A stretch of DNA of 64,000 nt from NCBI RefSeq assembly GCF_963924245.1, contig NC_086286.1:126295319-126359318 (forward strand). Reading direction: 5' to 3'. This stretch comes from Chroicocephalus ridibundus (lineage: Eukaryota > Chordata > Aves > Charadriiformes > Laridae). The position numbers and the translations under genes are program-made. This document shows positions 34,401 to 47,841 of the stretch, one piece after another. The notes beneath the pieces are model-generated. The model made no database searches, was not told where the DNA came from, and saw nothing but the letters and a program-made list of their open reading frames with translations. Position 1 is the first letter of the stretch; each line of letters opens with the position of its first letter.

Positions 34401-37400
34401 TGAATTCAGGCTGATGCAGCTGAAATTGTGGGGGAAAAGAAAGCCATGAAAATCTCTGCTTTGCAGAAACTACCTTTGGACTGAAGGCAAGACCTCAAAG
34501 TGGAAGTGTCATGGTATGGCTATAGGCATCAGTCAAAACTGCTTGCAAGGCAGCTGATTCCTGCTGGGACCTTGCATCACCTAAGGAGAACAGAAGACAC
34601 CAAGCCAGTTGCTGACATATGGCTGCATTTTAGTATAGCTGCAGAAGATGATGAATGATTTCTGTAAGGCACGAGGACCAGGCAAGGATGGAGCCCTTTA
34701 AAGCACGGTCATGTGGTGAGTGGGGGCGTGGATGTTACAGTACTAATCAGGTCCCTAATGCTCTTAGTGCTAATACATTAATGCCGTAGCATGTAAGGCA
34801 GGTCTCTCTCACACAGATTTTGGGTACAAGGAGATTAGTAGAAAAGGTCTATCATCTCTTGCCCTTGTGTTCTACATTGCACCCATTGCTCTCTGCATCG
34901 TACTGTCTGTTCCGGAGCACGAGACAGCACTTTAGAGGGTGAAAAACCCCAGTCCTCAAAACTCTTAACCATTACCCACTGCAGGTGCAACTGCTGTAAG
35001 GCCTGAGACCTTCACCTCAGACCAACAAGGCTTGCAGTACTTCAGCTGCCTCCCAACGGCGACCTGAGATGCTAATCTCAGAGCCCACGGCACAGAGAGC
35101 GTGGTAAGGGCAGGGGTGTTGGACCGAGGCAGCGATATCACCCCGAGCATCAGCTGGTAGGCTCTGCCCAGCTGTGTCACAGCGTGAAGAGATGAACCTG
35201 TGAAGATATCTCAGAGGCTGCGCTCCAGCCGAGATAAGATAAACGCAGCAAAGCCTGGCAAAGCTCCAGCTCTCCTTTTGCTTCACCCAGAAGAGCCACT
35301 GATGATGGAAGGTCCTGCTCAGACCTCCCACTGTGGTCGCAACCCCCTCCGGCAGCCTGGGGCTGCTCTTAGAGAGGGGCCCAGGCAGAAGGTGAGGTCT
35401 GGGGAGATGCTCAAGCATCTCTTATCTCTGTAACGGACCAAAGCAAGGTAACCTCACCATTCTGGCAGTCAAACGCCTCCAAGGCAATCAGCATTTTGAG
35501 ACTTGTGGTTTTGGCCTCCCCCCTATCTGCCGTGATGGGTCTAGTCTTTTTCGTGCTGTTGGGCAGAAGAAGACAGCACAACCATTGCCTGTGGCCTGGC
35601 TCTGAAAAGCCAGCTAGCTGGGTTCAGAAAGGTGCTTCCCACCTTAGGGGTAGCAACACCTTTGTAATAAACTTTATCCCATGTGTTTAACTCCATCTGT
35701 GCCCTTTTAGCAATTTAATTTGTTCTGTCTCTGGCCTGAATTAATAACGTGACAATCCCTTCAGTGGCTGAGGGCTAAATTCCTCCTTCACCCCCAGCAG
35801 CACAAATCCAGGGCCGTTTTATGAAAGTGAGCAGAGGGCAACTAAATAACTTCATTTTCACTCGTGCTTTTTATGCATTTACAGACTTACACTTCAGGAT
35901 AGAGCTGGGCTTTCTAGCTTGTTTTATAAATCACAAGAGAGAACAAAAAGCTTTTTCGAGCACCCCTGCAATGTTGAAGTAGGGTGTGTGTTTGGTGAGG
36001 AAGGAGAGGAGATTTGGCAAAGAAAGAAATTTAGTGTCAATGAGGAAGAGGGATCTGCTGCAGCAGGACAGAGGTCTGCCTGCAGCCGTATTTCCTAAGT
36101 TTCTAGACTCTCCTGAGGTCCTCATATGGTCTTGGTAACATCTTGGCTTCATAGTCCTCCTAGAAGTTGATCATCCACAGTCGGGTTCATCTGAGCAAAC
36201 CGGTCCTTAAGTACAGCCTGCCTAAAATTGTACAATATTAACACATATCCACATACACAAGGATTGCCCTGAGCGTTGTTAGTTCTGGGAATTATTTTGG
36301 TAGAGAGCAGTAAATGATAACTGAGACAAACAGGGAGGTCTATGCTCCTTTTTTTCTGCTCTGGCAGACTGGGCAGCACAATTACCTCTTGATGAACACC
36401 TCAGGCTGGGACAGAGATCCTTTCACTACATGTAAAATAACATTATATAGAGAAAAAGAGGCCCTATTCAGCAGAGGATGAAACTAAGCACCTCCTGAAA
36501 ATGAGGTGCTGGCTTATATTCTTTTGTGAACAAGGAGTAAGTGATTTGCCCAAAGTAACCCCAATTGTACTGTACTCGGTTTTTCTGAGAGAGACCTAAC
36601 ACCCTCGGCAATTTCAGCTGTTAAGTGTAAAACCTTTAAATAATGGATTAGAAACAGGTGCTAATAATATCCAAACTTAAGGAGGGGTTTTATGGGAGTC
36701 AAAGAGCTTAGGTTCTCCCTGTCAGCAAATTTCTCCTGCCTCCTGCTAAACAGCCTGATTTCTCCTTGTGAGAAAAAGCGGTTTCGTGGGTTGAGGAGGG
36801 GGATTGGAAAAGGGGACCCCTGGGTTTGCTGCGTGGCCTGCTGCTGCGTCACGTTTAATGTGCTGTTTCATCTGCCTTTCTCTCACTCTCAGTGCTTCTC
36901 TCTCACTCTCGTGGCTTTTTCTTGGGCTCGAGACCTTATAGGACTCTCTATTGGCAGAGGGGGCAGGGTCAGGGCAGCCACCATGGTGTGGAACTGGGAC
37001 CTGCAGTGGGATTCCTAATTTATAAAAAAGGCTCAAATCTGGGTTAATAGTTATCCACCCTGGGTGTTTTCTCTCCCCTGTAGATTTGACTAGGGTTCAG
37101 CCCTGAATTTAAGAAATGCTCCCAGCAGGAGTTTTCTCAAAACTAACACGTTTTCCAAAATGCCTGTCTTCCTCCCTGAATTCTCCCTTAACACTTAATC
37201 GAAAAAAAATCCTCAGCCACCTCTGCGGGTGAGTCCATTTTCATTAATGCCTTGAAGTTTTGTGGAGACTTACAGGTAAAACAGGCCAGGGAGGCTGCCA
37301 AAATGCAATTAATGATAATAAACTATTAATTATTGAGACGATCTCAGAGAAGGAAAGTGCTGGAAGTCCCACGCTGAGCAACTCTATACGTAATCTTCTT

Positions 37401-38410
37401 TTGGGGAAAAAAAAACCCAACAGTCAATAACCGCAGCATAAGGTCAAGCTGATCATGTGCAGCTTTAACTTACGAAGACATTGCACAGGCTAAAGCTGGA
37501 GAGATTCCCCTTGTTCCCGTGATAAACAGCAATCAATCCCTCAAGAGATTTAACATGACACCCGCCCGAAGTGACAGCCTCCACAGCAACATGAGGAGTC
37601 GTCACACGTGCGTGGAGTGAGCCCTGCGTTCAGCTACGGTGGGAGCCGCATCACTGCAGGTGGGATTTAAGTTTCAGGTGGGACAGGGTGAGGGAGGAGG
37701 CGGCGGTACAACACACACAAGGAGAACCTTTTTACACCGCTGTTCTCGTGGCCTTTCTTTTGGAGTATTATTTTGGGCAAATCATGCAGAATAAGGTTCT
37801 GTTCTAGTTACATCCATTGAATAATATATTGCAAACAGCCTCTGGTCTGTCACCAGTGGGGCAATAGTTACTTGCAAGGGTAATTCAGGGCTGACTGAGG
37901 TCTCTACCTGTCTACCTTCATGTAGAAGAAACAGAAGCACCTCAAGGTAGGTTGTAATTGCTGAGACTACTTATTTTTGGCCATAGCTCACAAGGAGCAA
38001 GGACAGGATTCATTGTATAAATGCAGCCATTGAGCTCTTTATGCTTATACTACATGTGCTTTGTATATGATGTTTCTTCTAGATGAGACATGGTCAACAG
38101 AGCCTGGAAAATGGTTCAGCTCACCCTAAAGCAGAGGGCCCAGAAGTGTCCGTCTTCCCCTGGGTGAAACTCCCACATTTGCAGTTTTATTCCCTAATTT
38201 TTCCCTCCCCCAAAAGAAAAAAAGATACACCGACTTCCAAGGGGGGTAATACTGTTTCTTACTTCAGCACAAACATTCAGGCATCCACAGGCTGTCTTGA
38301 GGCTCAGTTGTAACAGAGCGTTGAACCCCTCTGAGATTTGCTGGGCTGAAGCTGATCTGCAGCTAAGGTGGGGTGAGAAGATATATGACCTTGTTAAAAG
38401 AGTACTTCAT
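31457..38410. other. Intergenic or intronic region, no gene recognised
   Basis: Mixed unique sequence. It includes two overlapping minus-strand open frames (33463-33786 and 33720-34040) next to a GTATATAG box, which I could not assign. It also holds a MIR-like reverse trace (about 36525-36580) and an AT-rich homeodomain-motif block at 37150-37560. No protein domain was recognised. Confidence 0.4.
37150..37560. promoter_or_regulatory. Candidate conserved non-coding element, homeodomain-motif rich
   Basis: TTTTCATTAATGCC, AATGCAATTAATGATAATAA and ACTATTAATTATTGAG give at least five ATTA/TAAT cores within about 100 bp. GATAAACAGCAATCAATCC (a FOX-like plus a homeodomain site) follows. No repeat signature is seen. 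The enhancer role is inferred from motif density and texture only. Confidence 0.25.
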
Positions 38411-38984
38411 GGAATCATAGAATGGTTTGGGGTGGGAGTGGACCTTAAAGATCATCTAGTCCTACTCCCTGCCCTGGGCAGGGACACCTCCCACCAGACC
38501 AGGTTGCTCCAAGCCCCATCCAGCCTGGCTTTGAACCCCTCCAGGGATGGGGCAGCCACAGCTTCTGTGGGCAACCTGGGCCAGGGGCTCACCATCCTCA
38601 CAGCAAAGAATTTATTCCTAGCATCCAATCTAAATCTCCCCTCTTTCAGGTTAAAACCTTTACCCCTCATCCTATGGCTCCAGTCCCTGATCCAGAGTCC
38701 CTCCACATCTCTCCTATAGGCCCCCTTGATGGACTGGAAGGGGCTGGAAGGTCTCCCCAGAGCCTTCTCTTCTCCAGGCTGAACCCAACTCTCTCAGCCA
38801 GTCCTCCCAGCAGAGGGGCTCCAGCCCTCTGATCATCTTTGTGGCCCTCTTCTGGACCCATTCCAACAGGCCCATGTCCTTCCTGTGCTGAGGACTCCAG
38901 AGCTGGGCGCAGTACTCCAGGTGGGGTCTCACTGGAGCGGAGTAGAGGGGTAGAATCACCTCCCTCGACCTGCTGGCCGTACTT
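38411..38984 (-). mobile_element. CR1 LINE, reverse orientation
   Basis: It begins GGAATCATAGAATGGTTTGG, continues CACCTCCCACCAGACCAGGT and CTTCTCTTCTCCAGGCTGAA, and ends ACCTCCCTCGACCTGCTGGC. The minus strand retains CR1 ORF2 C-terminal blocks such as REVILPLYSAPVRPHLEYCA with frameshifts. Confidence 0.95.
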
Positions 38985-40821
38985 AGGAGAAAAAGATGGG
39001 CATCACTAAAGCATTTGTTGGTAAAATGTAACAGAAACCATATTTGCAATTAGGATTGACGGTCACCACTGAAAGAATAGCAGCAATTATTGGATGGTAG
39101 TTATTCAACACTGCACTTGGCTAATTGCTTTCAGCCCAGGACACAGAAAGTTTTTGGAAAGTGCTTGTCCTCATGTGCACTGTATGACTGGGCCGGCTGA
39201 GAGTGGGCGCCCATCTCATTTAACTCTAGGTGTCTATGAGGTGGAGGCTGGTATCTCAGCTAAAATCTCAGACTTCGTTTATTCCCTCGACAGAATGAAG
39301 CACTCTTGAGAGTGAATCATCTGACCTGTTTTTGACATCAGCTACAGCATGTGAGGAATTGTGCCCCGAGGAGCACGCTGAGCAGGGAGCGTAGGCTGCT
39401 AACTCACAGGGTCTATAGCCTAGGCACCCATATTCGGTCAGGTAGTTTCCACCCGTGCTGTGCCCTGGTACGAGGTTGGGGTAACGCTCAGATATGCCAC
39501 CATCTTCTCCTCATGCTCTTGGTCTAACCCAAAGGAAGCATGGAGAAGAAACTGGGAACTGAGCCTCAGCATAAGCTGGAAAGTTTTTGAGTGAATCATC
39601 ATTAACAGGGACTGCAGAGCACACCAGCTTTGCAGGCCAGGCAACGCTTTTATTTAAGAAAAGTATGAGAGTCTTCTGGCAAGGAAGCATGGTCTGGGGT
39701 GAAGGTATTGAGCTAGGCATCAGGACATTTGAGGTCTGCACCTGGCCTGACTCTGGAAAAAAATACCAGAATTTGAAGGTGCCTCTTTTCCCACTGGTGA
39801 ATGAAGAAAAACATTTTCCCTCGCTTCTCTGGGCCTGAGTGACCTTGTCATTCCTTATCATTTATAGGTGCCCTTTAAGATTGTCTGGTGGAATATATGA
39901 AATTTTGTCATGGATTCTGAGGGGGTTTTTACCATTCAAGAGGTTTTTTTCAGGCTGTGAGGGACCTTTGCAATCATTTAATTTGATTTACTTAGTGCAT
40001 ATCACAGGCTGGAGACTTAAAACATGGGCTTTCTGATCAAAAAAAGCAAGAAAGTCTTTGCTACCAGGAGCCAGCTTTTCCCCTGCGTTCAAGCTTGTGA
40101 TTCGAATGCATGTGTACAGAGGAGAAGGCTGGGTCAGGTTTGTCAAGCAGCAGAGACCATGATGCACACAGTGATGCAAATTTCTCAGTCATCAGATCTG
40201 TGTGATGAACAAGAAAAACCCATCTTTAAAACCTCATTAGTTAATTATCGTCACTGCAGATGGTGCCCAGCTGTAAGCTCCTTTCTGCTCGTCTTAATCC
40301 CATTCCAAGTGGCTGCCCCCCAGCAGAATAGCCTGTTTGTTTCTCTATCAGGAGAAGTGGTGGAGCACGGGAGCACATGGCGGCGGGGAAAGCTGCGAGA
40401 AGGGAAGAGATGTAAAGCTTTAGGAAGGGAGGTGGGGCCCTGTCCCCCTGTGCAGGCAGTGAGTGAGCAGGAGAGCTCCATCTTTCATTTGTAGAGCTGA
40501 GAAACGTAAACTTGGGAGGTTTCTCTGCCTGGCTTTTGATCTCTGCTGTGAGCGCTCGAGGGAGGACTGACCTGGGATGGATTATTGACCTGAGCAAAGC
40601 TATGTACCTGGATTACCTTCACTGCGGTGAGTTGAATCAGCCTCTCTCTGTCCCTCTATACACTTGCGAGTCAATACAGGGAAAGGGAGCTACAAGGGAG
40701 ACGCTGGCGTGATGGAGAGCAGGCAACAGCAGGAGATATGATGTTAGTATCGATTGCCTCTTTTCAGTAGCTCTGTTGTCCTTTTTTCTTACGTCTTTTT
40801 TAGAGTTTACAATTTTGAAGA
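38985..40821. other. Intergenic region, nothing recognised
   Basis: Unique-looking sequence. Open frames of 116-156 codons around 39511-39861 and 40024-40494 have no recognisable domain or splice-site context. Confidence 0.4.
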
Positions 40822-41242
40822 GCAACGGAGCTGGTGAGGGGCCTGGAGCACAAATCTTGTGAGGAGCGGCTGAGGGAGCTGGGGGTGTTCAGCCTGGAGA
40901 AGAGGAGGCTGAGGGGAGACCTTCTCGCTCTCTACAACTGCCTGAAAGGAGTGGGTAGAGAGGTGGGGATTGGTCTCTTTTCCCAAGGAACAGGCCATGG
41001 GACAAGAGAAAATGGCCTCAAGTTGTGCCAGGGGATGTTTAGGATGGATATTAGGAACAATCCCTTCACAGAAAGTGTTATAAAACATTGGAACAGGCTG
41101 CCCAGGGAAGTGGTTGAATCGCCATCCCTGGGATAGAAGTGGTGCTGAGGGACATGGTTTAGTGGTAACTTGGCGGTGCTAGGTTAACAGTTGGACTTGA
41201 TCTTAAGGGTCTTTTCCCACGTAAATTATTCTGTGATTCTTA
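40822..41242 (+). mobile_element. CR1 LINE, 5'-truncated
   Basis: It reads GAGCAACGGAGCTGGTGAGG, GAGAAGAGGAGGCTGAGGGG and GGAACAGGCTGCCCAGGGAA, and ends GTAAATTATTCTGTGATTCT. A frame from 40834 keeps CR1 ORF2 C-terminal blocks (EERLRELGVFSLEKRRLRGD, HWNRLPREVVESPS) before breaking. It is the same broad type as the 12425 copy. Confidence 0.94.
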
Positions 41243-42310
41243 ATAGGAAAGTGAGATGTGGTTGATGTTCACATGGGAGAAGTAGGTGCCCGTGTTAAAT
41301 AAGACTCATACTTATGGGGGAGGGTTGCTGATGTGATCACGCCATTGCTGGTGTCTGTATTTTGCTCTGTTGAGCAATGCAGATGTTATCCCTGGAAGAT
41401 TTCCAAAGGCTGTTTTTGAGTTTTCCTGGGAAGTTTTGCAGTGGGCTCTTGGTCCATCCTTATTGAGGCATTTCCCGAGCAAATAGGTCTCCTTTCTGAC
41501 CAGAGCTGGATTACAGTTTTCCTGCTATCACTTGCTGTGGCCACTTAAAGTCTCTGCTGCTATTCAGGGACAGCAGGAGTTTGAGCGGATCAAGCCCGTA
41601 AGAAGATGTGGGCTCCTGTGCACAGCGAGGGGACTCCTGTCTGTTTTAAGCCGTGCTGCCCAGGCAGGGAGCCAGGCTGGTCACTGGCTCGTTCCAACAC
41701 TGGTCCCTAGTGAGTGAGATTGTGACTTTCACCACAATCCCAATTGGGGTCTAAACCAAAATTTCTGCTCTGATTTTCTCTGTAAGACCTAAACAGCCCA
41801 CAAGGCATTTTTTTTTTCTTTTTTCCTTTCTTTTTCTTTTGTTGGCAACCCCTCAGTCTCTCTAAGTACAAGCTAGAAGGGGGGCCTTGTGTCTTTTTGG
41901 CTAATACAAGCCTCAGGTCATTAACCCTTGACAGCTCTTCAGTAAATTACTATTAAAAAAATGAAATTCATTTCTTGGGCTTAAGAGAGGTTCATATAGC
42001 TGATGACATGAGGGTCACTTAGATCATCAAATCTGACCCCTTGAATAGTGTAGGGCACTGAATTTCATACCATAGCAGTGGCCTTTCATTTACAGTTTTT
42101 ATACATGATGTTAGAAAACTCATAATGTCGGGACCACATATCTGTAGGGGCTGAATTAACACAGAAGGGAGGAAACATACTGATATAAATTTACCAGGAG
42201 GCCATAGGTCAGCAGCTCATTGAGCCTTTGAAGAGAGGAGCCCAGCAATTTTCAGTTGCCTCTTGCTCAAAACCCACCTGGTTTCATCTGGCTATTATGG
42301 AAGAATAACA
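41243..42310. other. Intergenic region with possible old CR1/L3 trace
   Basis: No gene is recognised. About 42000-42070 (GGTCACTTAGATCATCAAAT, CTGACCCC, GTAGGGC) vaguely resembles the reverse 3' end of an old CR1/L3 element. A T-rich tract lies at about 41808-41840. Confidence 0.35.
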
Positions 42311-42908
42311 TCCTGGGCTGCATCCCCAGCAGCGTGGGCAGCAGGGCGAGGGGGGGATTCTGCCCCTCTGCTGCGCTCGGGGGAGACCCCCCTGCAGTGC
42401 TGCCTCCAGCGCTGGGGCCTCGGCACAGGAGAGACACGGAGCTGTTGGAGCGGGGCCAGAGGAGGCCCCGGAGATGCTGGGAGGGCTGGAGCCCCTCTGC
42501 TGGGAGGACAGGCTGAGAGAGCTGGGGGGGTTCAGCCTGGAGAAGAGAAGGCTCCGCGGAGACCTTCCAGCCCCTGCCAGTCCCTAAAGGGGGCCTCCAG
42601 GAATGATGTGGAGAGACTTTTTAGCATGGCCTGTTGCGATATGATGAAGGGTAATGGTTTTAAATCGAAAGAGGGAACATCTAGAGTAGATGTAAAGAAG
42701 ACAATTTTTACACTAAGGGTAGTGAAACCCTGGCCCAGGTTGCCCAGAGAGGTGAAGGAGACCCCATGCCTGGAAACATTCCAGGCCAGGTTGGACGGGG
42801 CTCTGAGCAACCTGATCTAGTTGAAGATGTCCCTACTCATTGCAGGAGGGTTGGACTAGATGGCCTTTAAATGTCCCTTCCAACGCAAACTATTCTGTGA
42901 TTCTATGA
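42311..42908 (+). mobile_element. CR1 LINE, 5'-truncated
   Basis: It starts CCTGGGCTGCATCCCCAGCA, continues GGAGCCCCTCTGCTGGGAGG and CTGGCCCAGGTTGCCCAGAG, and ends AACTATTCTGTGATTCTATG. About 600 bp of the element's 3' part is present, with frameshifts relative to CR1 ORF2. Confidence 0.95.
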
Positions 42909-43589
42909 ATGTTGCCTGGTGGACATAATTCTTTGTGACTATTCTTGTAAGGCTGAGACCAAGATTTGTATTTGCTTTTGAACATCTGAAACTACAGTAG
43001 GTTCTCGGCCTGTCTATAATCGCTATGAATTGTTGTGATGGTGATTGATTTGGTATTTATCTTCCACGTCTTCTACTTCCCCAAATTGCACCTTATGGCA
43101 ACTGAAGGCACAAGGTAATGTGTCCATCTCTTGCTAGTTTTGCGGGGTTTGGTTTTTTTGGGTTTCTTGTTTGGTTTTTTTTTTTCCCCACCCCCACTTC
43201 CTCCCCAGCCAGCTTCACTGGATCTCCCTTGGCTCTCCTTTGGAGTTTTAATGGGGTTTTTTCCCCTCACCTTTTAAATTTATTTCCTTATAGTCACGGC
43301 TGTCGTCTTACTGTGCTTTGGAGAAACACGAGTCATTGGCCAATAGGTGACTTTAATTGTTATCAATTGTTGTTGTTATTAATTTGTGCCCGTTAATGTT
43401 AAAGAGAGACAAACTGCACGTTCAAGTATAAAATAAAATGTTGCTTATACAGCTTAGGTGGTTTTAACACATTAAAAAATCAGTTTGGAGAGAAAAACAA
43501 TGGATCTCTTCATCTCTTCCCTTCACGGTGCAATTTTTTTTCCTCCTGAAGTCTACTCTCCCTTAAAAAAAACAACAACCAATTTCTCT

Positions 43590-43770
43590 GCTTCCCCCCC
43601 CCCAGTCTAGTTTTAAATAACCTGTGAGAAGCAGCTTCCACTACTTCATTTGAAGATTATTCCAATCTAAATGACCTCACTTGCCCTTTTTTCAGTTTTA
43701 TCCCATCACATCTATTTATACCCTCTTGCTCTACGTTAAGCGGTTCCTCTGCACGCCTGGGAAGAATTAG
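43590..43770 (-). mobile_element. Very old CR1/L3-like fragment
   Basis: AAGATTATTCCAATCTAAAT followed by a TTTATCCCATCACATCTATTT stretch and a TACCCTCTTGCTCTACG stretch follow the reverse-orientation pattern of old CR1/L3 elements (CCTAATCTAAAT, CCCATT, CTTGTCCTA). The match is weak and diverged. Confidence 0.4.
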
Positions 43771-44524
43771 CGCCTTAATGTTTTGACCATGCAGCGAATG
43801 AAAAACACAGGAGAAAAATCAAGACCCAGGTGCAGCTAGTGCCAAAAATGTTGTTTCAGAAAGGACTTGATTTCGTCTATTTGTGTAGTGCCTACACTCA
43901 TCAGCTTCCCCTCAGCCTAACTTATCTCCTGGCTTGCAGCACGCAGTCATTCCTCATTGTTCACTTACAAGGGCTGAGAGCTCTTAACAATGGAGATCCT
44001 ACTTCTTCCTTGGCTCTCAGCTCCCTCCTGCCTGCCAGCTCTTTCATTTTCCCTCGGGCATTAGTTGGCCAAGCAACGTATATTTAGTGCTTTCAATTTT
44101 TTTTTTTTTTCCCTTCCCCTCCTTCATCTAACCAACCCCTCAATCATTTTGTTGCTTTTCTCCAAAGCCTCTAAAAATTGTCGGCATCCTGCAGGCTTGT
44201 GGCTGTCCGATGTTATCCTGAGTCTTCCTCCTCCTATAGGGCATGGAATTTGTTTGTTGCCTGACTTTCTTAGGTGTATCCACTGATGTTGGTGCCCTGG
44301 ATTACATGAGAAGGGTTCTGCGTGTACTTAGAGGCTTAGCAGGAGAGGTGGGCTACTGAGATGGCAATGCAAATACTTGCATGCTTGATTCAGAGCAGTT
44401 CACCTGGAAACAATGCACCTTTGTCGGAAATTAGCTTTATCCCTTTCTCTTTGCTTTAATGGGGCAGTGTAAATCACTGTAACAGGACCAAGGAGACAAA
44501 GGTTGTGTTCCTAGTGTTGTCCCA

Positions 44525-44592
44525 ATAGCCATGTTAGTGGTTCCGGGCAAGTCACTTGATCTGTCAGTACCTCAGTTTCCCTTTTAGCCTTT
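44525..44592 (+). mobile_element. MIR-like SINE fragment
   Basis: GGTTCCGGGCAAGTCACTTG, then ATCTGTCAGTACCTCAGTTTCC, is a good match to the MIR core order. Confidence 0.6.
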
Positions 44593-45192
44593 TTCTGCTT
44601 CTGTCTGATGCTCTGGGAGCCATGACTATGACTTTGGGTTGTGTCTATACAACTCTGAGATGGAGAGAAAGCTCCCCAAGCTGTCTGCTTTCTACCCACC
44701 CTCTGTGCTGGGCTTCAGCTGGGTCTCAGCATCCATGACATGCTTGGAAGGAGCCAGGCTTGGATATCTGGTGATGGCACATGAAGGGCCACCTCGATGT
44801 TGCCCACCAAAGACATGTTGGCTCGTGTTACGGCACCCAGAGAGCAGAGGTGACCTCTTTGTGCAAGCATGCCTGATCACAGCATGGTGGTGGGCAAGTC
44901 TGCTCCCGACAGCAAGCCTGGGCCGGTGCTGGCTGGCAGTGTGGATGTCCCAACACGTGCATTTACTGTCAGCCATCTCAGGAGCAGCCTTTGAGCACTG
45001 CTGGAATCCAAAGGAGCAATAAATCTGTAGAAATGATATTTGCTTGCTCAACATATCTGATGCATGTCCCAGAGCCACGTTGTGCCAGTTCTACTCCTTA
45101 AACAAACATGTGTTTTTAGACTTTGTGAGGCCGGTGCAGTCAGTAAAGCTGTGAAAGTGAGAAATGGATTCTTTGCTGCCTTATGGAGACGT

Positions 45193-45321
45193 ATAATCCC
45201 CAGGTTGGATGAGGCTTAGAGTAACCTGTTCTAGTGCAAGGTGTCCCTGCCCATGGCAGGGTGTTGGAACTGGATGATCTTTAACATCCCCTCCAACCCA
45301 AACCATTCAATGAGTCTATGG
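45193..45321 (+). mobile_element. CR1 LINE 3' fragment
   Basis: CCCAGGTTGGATGAGGCTTA, GCAAGGTGTCCCTGCCCATG and GGAACTGGATGATCTTTAAC are followed by the 3' end CAACCCAAACCATTCAATGA. Only the last ~130 bp remain. Confidence 0.88.
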
Positions 45322-47841
45322 TACGTACAAGCGCCATTTAACCTCCAACTGCTGCGCTGGATTGCACTGGGTAGCACTGGAAGTGACAGAAGAGCAGAGC
45401 CTGACTTTCAGACAGGTAATAAAAATAACCTCCAGAGTTGTAAATTTGGATTATTTGATCTAGAGTTATAAGGAAGAAGCACATTACAGTTATAGTAATG
45501 AGATATATCCTAAACTTAAGATGTACCAGACAGCCACTACAGTTGGTTCAACAAATGACAAGTTTGGTGGAATTTTTTTTTGTCCTAGTCGAGGGAATAT
45601 TCCCTGCTGCATCAAAGTTTATTTGGAATCATCCCACACAAACTGCTCACAGGTTTCTTTTGCACAGTGGCTTGGTTTCTTAATATTTGCATTCTTTCTG
45701 CATTAGCTGACTGTGCTTAGTCACCTGGTGTCGTCTTTTTTTCTTGACTGCACAAGCCAATTTTTTGTCACTGAGACCTGGCCATGAGGTCTTGCAGGGA
45801 GGTAGTTCTGACTTGCCCTCCATGCTTCCTCAGCAAGCCCACAAGCACATTTGGCAGATGCCCTTGCCGTTAAAGTTCAGGCAAAGTGAACACTGAAGTC
45901 GGAAAAACATGGCACTTGGCCAATCCATGGAAAAAAATAGCACAAATAATCCTAGGTACGTTTTGCAGTACTTTTCCAGACCTATTCCCTTTTTGTTGGG
46001 GATTCATTTACCCACTTCAACGCGCTATCACTTTAAGCTTCCTCAAAGGTATGCAAAGCCTCTTAATAAATAATCTTGCGATTTCTTATCACATCTGCCT
46101 TTGAGTGAGAGACAGGACAAATGGGACCGTTCACATCTGAATCCGGGTCAGGATCAGGTGTAGGCTGGGAAATGGTGGTGATGAAGAGCTGAGTGGTGAC
46201 TGCGGCGGTGTAAAAGCTTTGCATTAACTCCTACGTGTTTTAGAAGATCTGTGTTTTTAGGCTGGGTACGAGGCCAGGGAAGAGAGGTGCACAGCAGCAA
46301 GGAGGACTACATCTTCCCCTACGCTTTCACATGTCAACCTATTACCATAGTATCTGAACACTTTCTGCTCCATGGATTGCAAGGTGTGAGCCGAATTGGC
46401 CAACCCTGTAAATCTTCAGGCGAGACAGGAGCAAGAAAAGAGAAGGTGCAGATCTTCAGCCCCATTGAGGGTGGTAAGGGAAAACGTAAAAACACGGAAA
46501 AATAGAGGGAAACCGCCAGATTGCAGAAGCAAAGAATTTTATATGCAGGATTTTGAATAGACCTTGCATAATATTGTGAAATCTGTTAAAGTTTATAAAG
46601 GCTGAGATAAGCTGACTCAGAAACAGACAGGTGTTTTATCAGGAAGGGATGGCAGGAGATTTTGGAGAGATTACAGTCAAGAACCTGTAGGATTTGGCAA
46701 CAATCCAGATACGAGTGTTTGGTGTGAAGGAGATGTAGGTGTTGAACACGACACGGAGACTGTGAGTTTGAGTGTGATACGAGTGCGGGTTATTCGCAGC
46801 GAGGAGGGCTGGGGGAGGGAAGAGTTTGTGGTGAAAGATAAGGAGGTGTTCTTTTAACCGCGATAAAGGAGTTGGCAGCCCCCACATCTGGGAAAGAGCT
46901 CAGAGGAAGAGTAGGAGGGACCCAGCAGGCGGAGAGTTACATTTGCTACCATGGATGTGGAGGACGATGTCACTGGTGACGTCACAGGGAGCATGATGTC
47001 AACAGGAGAGAGAAGGAGGGTGAGGAAGAAGCACCGGGGCATTCGGGGAACGTGCCGGGGGAGGGCAGCAGAAGATGGCCAGTCTTTCACAAAGCAAACT
47101 GAGGCTAAAAAACATGGTGTCCATCGCTGTGGGAGGAGAGCTGGATCTCAACTGGAGCTCAAGTAGAGGACAGGCAGGAGGTGGATTTTTAGCTGTTGTT
47201 TTTTTTTTAAAATGAGAAATATTTATAAAGGACCCAAACCATTCTGCTCGTGAAGTTTTCAATATGAAAATTCTATTTTTCTTACTTTTATTTTTTTACA
47301 AACACTCTTTCGGCTGCTTTGAAAGAGGAAAAGGAAAAATAAGGCGAATCAAAATTTTTCATTTAACTTAAAATGGGTTTTTTACCTTCTCACCTCTCAA
47401 AAATATCAAACGAATGCTATTTGAAGGATCAGACCAGGAGAAAAAGGGGTCCTTTTTTTCTGTTTTTTTTTCTTGTTGGTGGTGGTGGTGTTTATTTCCT
47501 TTAATCTCCTCAGTATTTCAGGTATTCATTTCTAGTAATTTTTTGCCATCCAATTTTAAAAAAAAAATAATTTTAAAAAAATGTTCTTTGAAGGGTCATC
47601 ATCACCCAAGGAGAAAACCCCTCCTCCCCCTTCTTTGTTAGCGTTTCAAGCATTCATTTCTGGTAATTTAGAGACAGGACACAAGGAATGATACGCATCT
47701 GATGAAACATCCTTGTTGTCACCATCTGCATTCATCACCTTGAGCTTCTTTTCCAAAGAGGGGAGAGAAACAATAGTTTTAGTTTGCCTGAGACATCCAG
47801 TTCAGGATGAGATGAACACAGCCTAAAAGACACCATATTTT
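45322..47841. other. Intergenic region, nothing recognised
   Basis: AT-rich DNA with a GC-richer patch at about 46850-47170. Open frames on both strands there (for example 46951-47166) are short, basic and without a recognised domain. T- and A-rich tracts follow at about 47455-47580. Confidence 0.4.
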
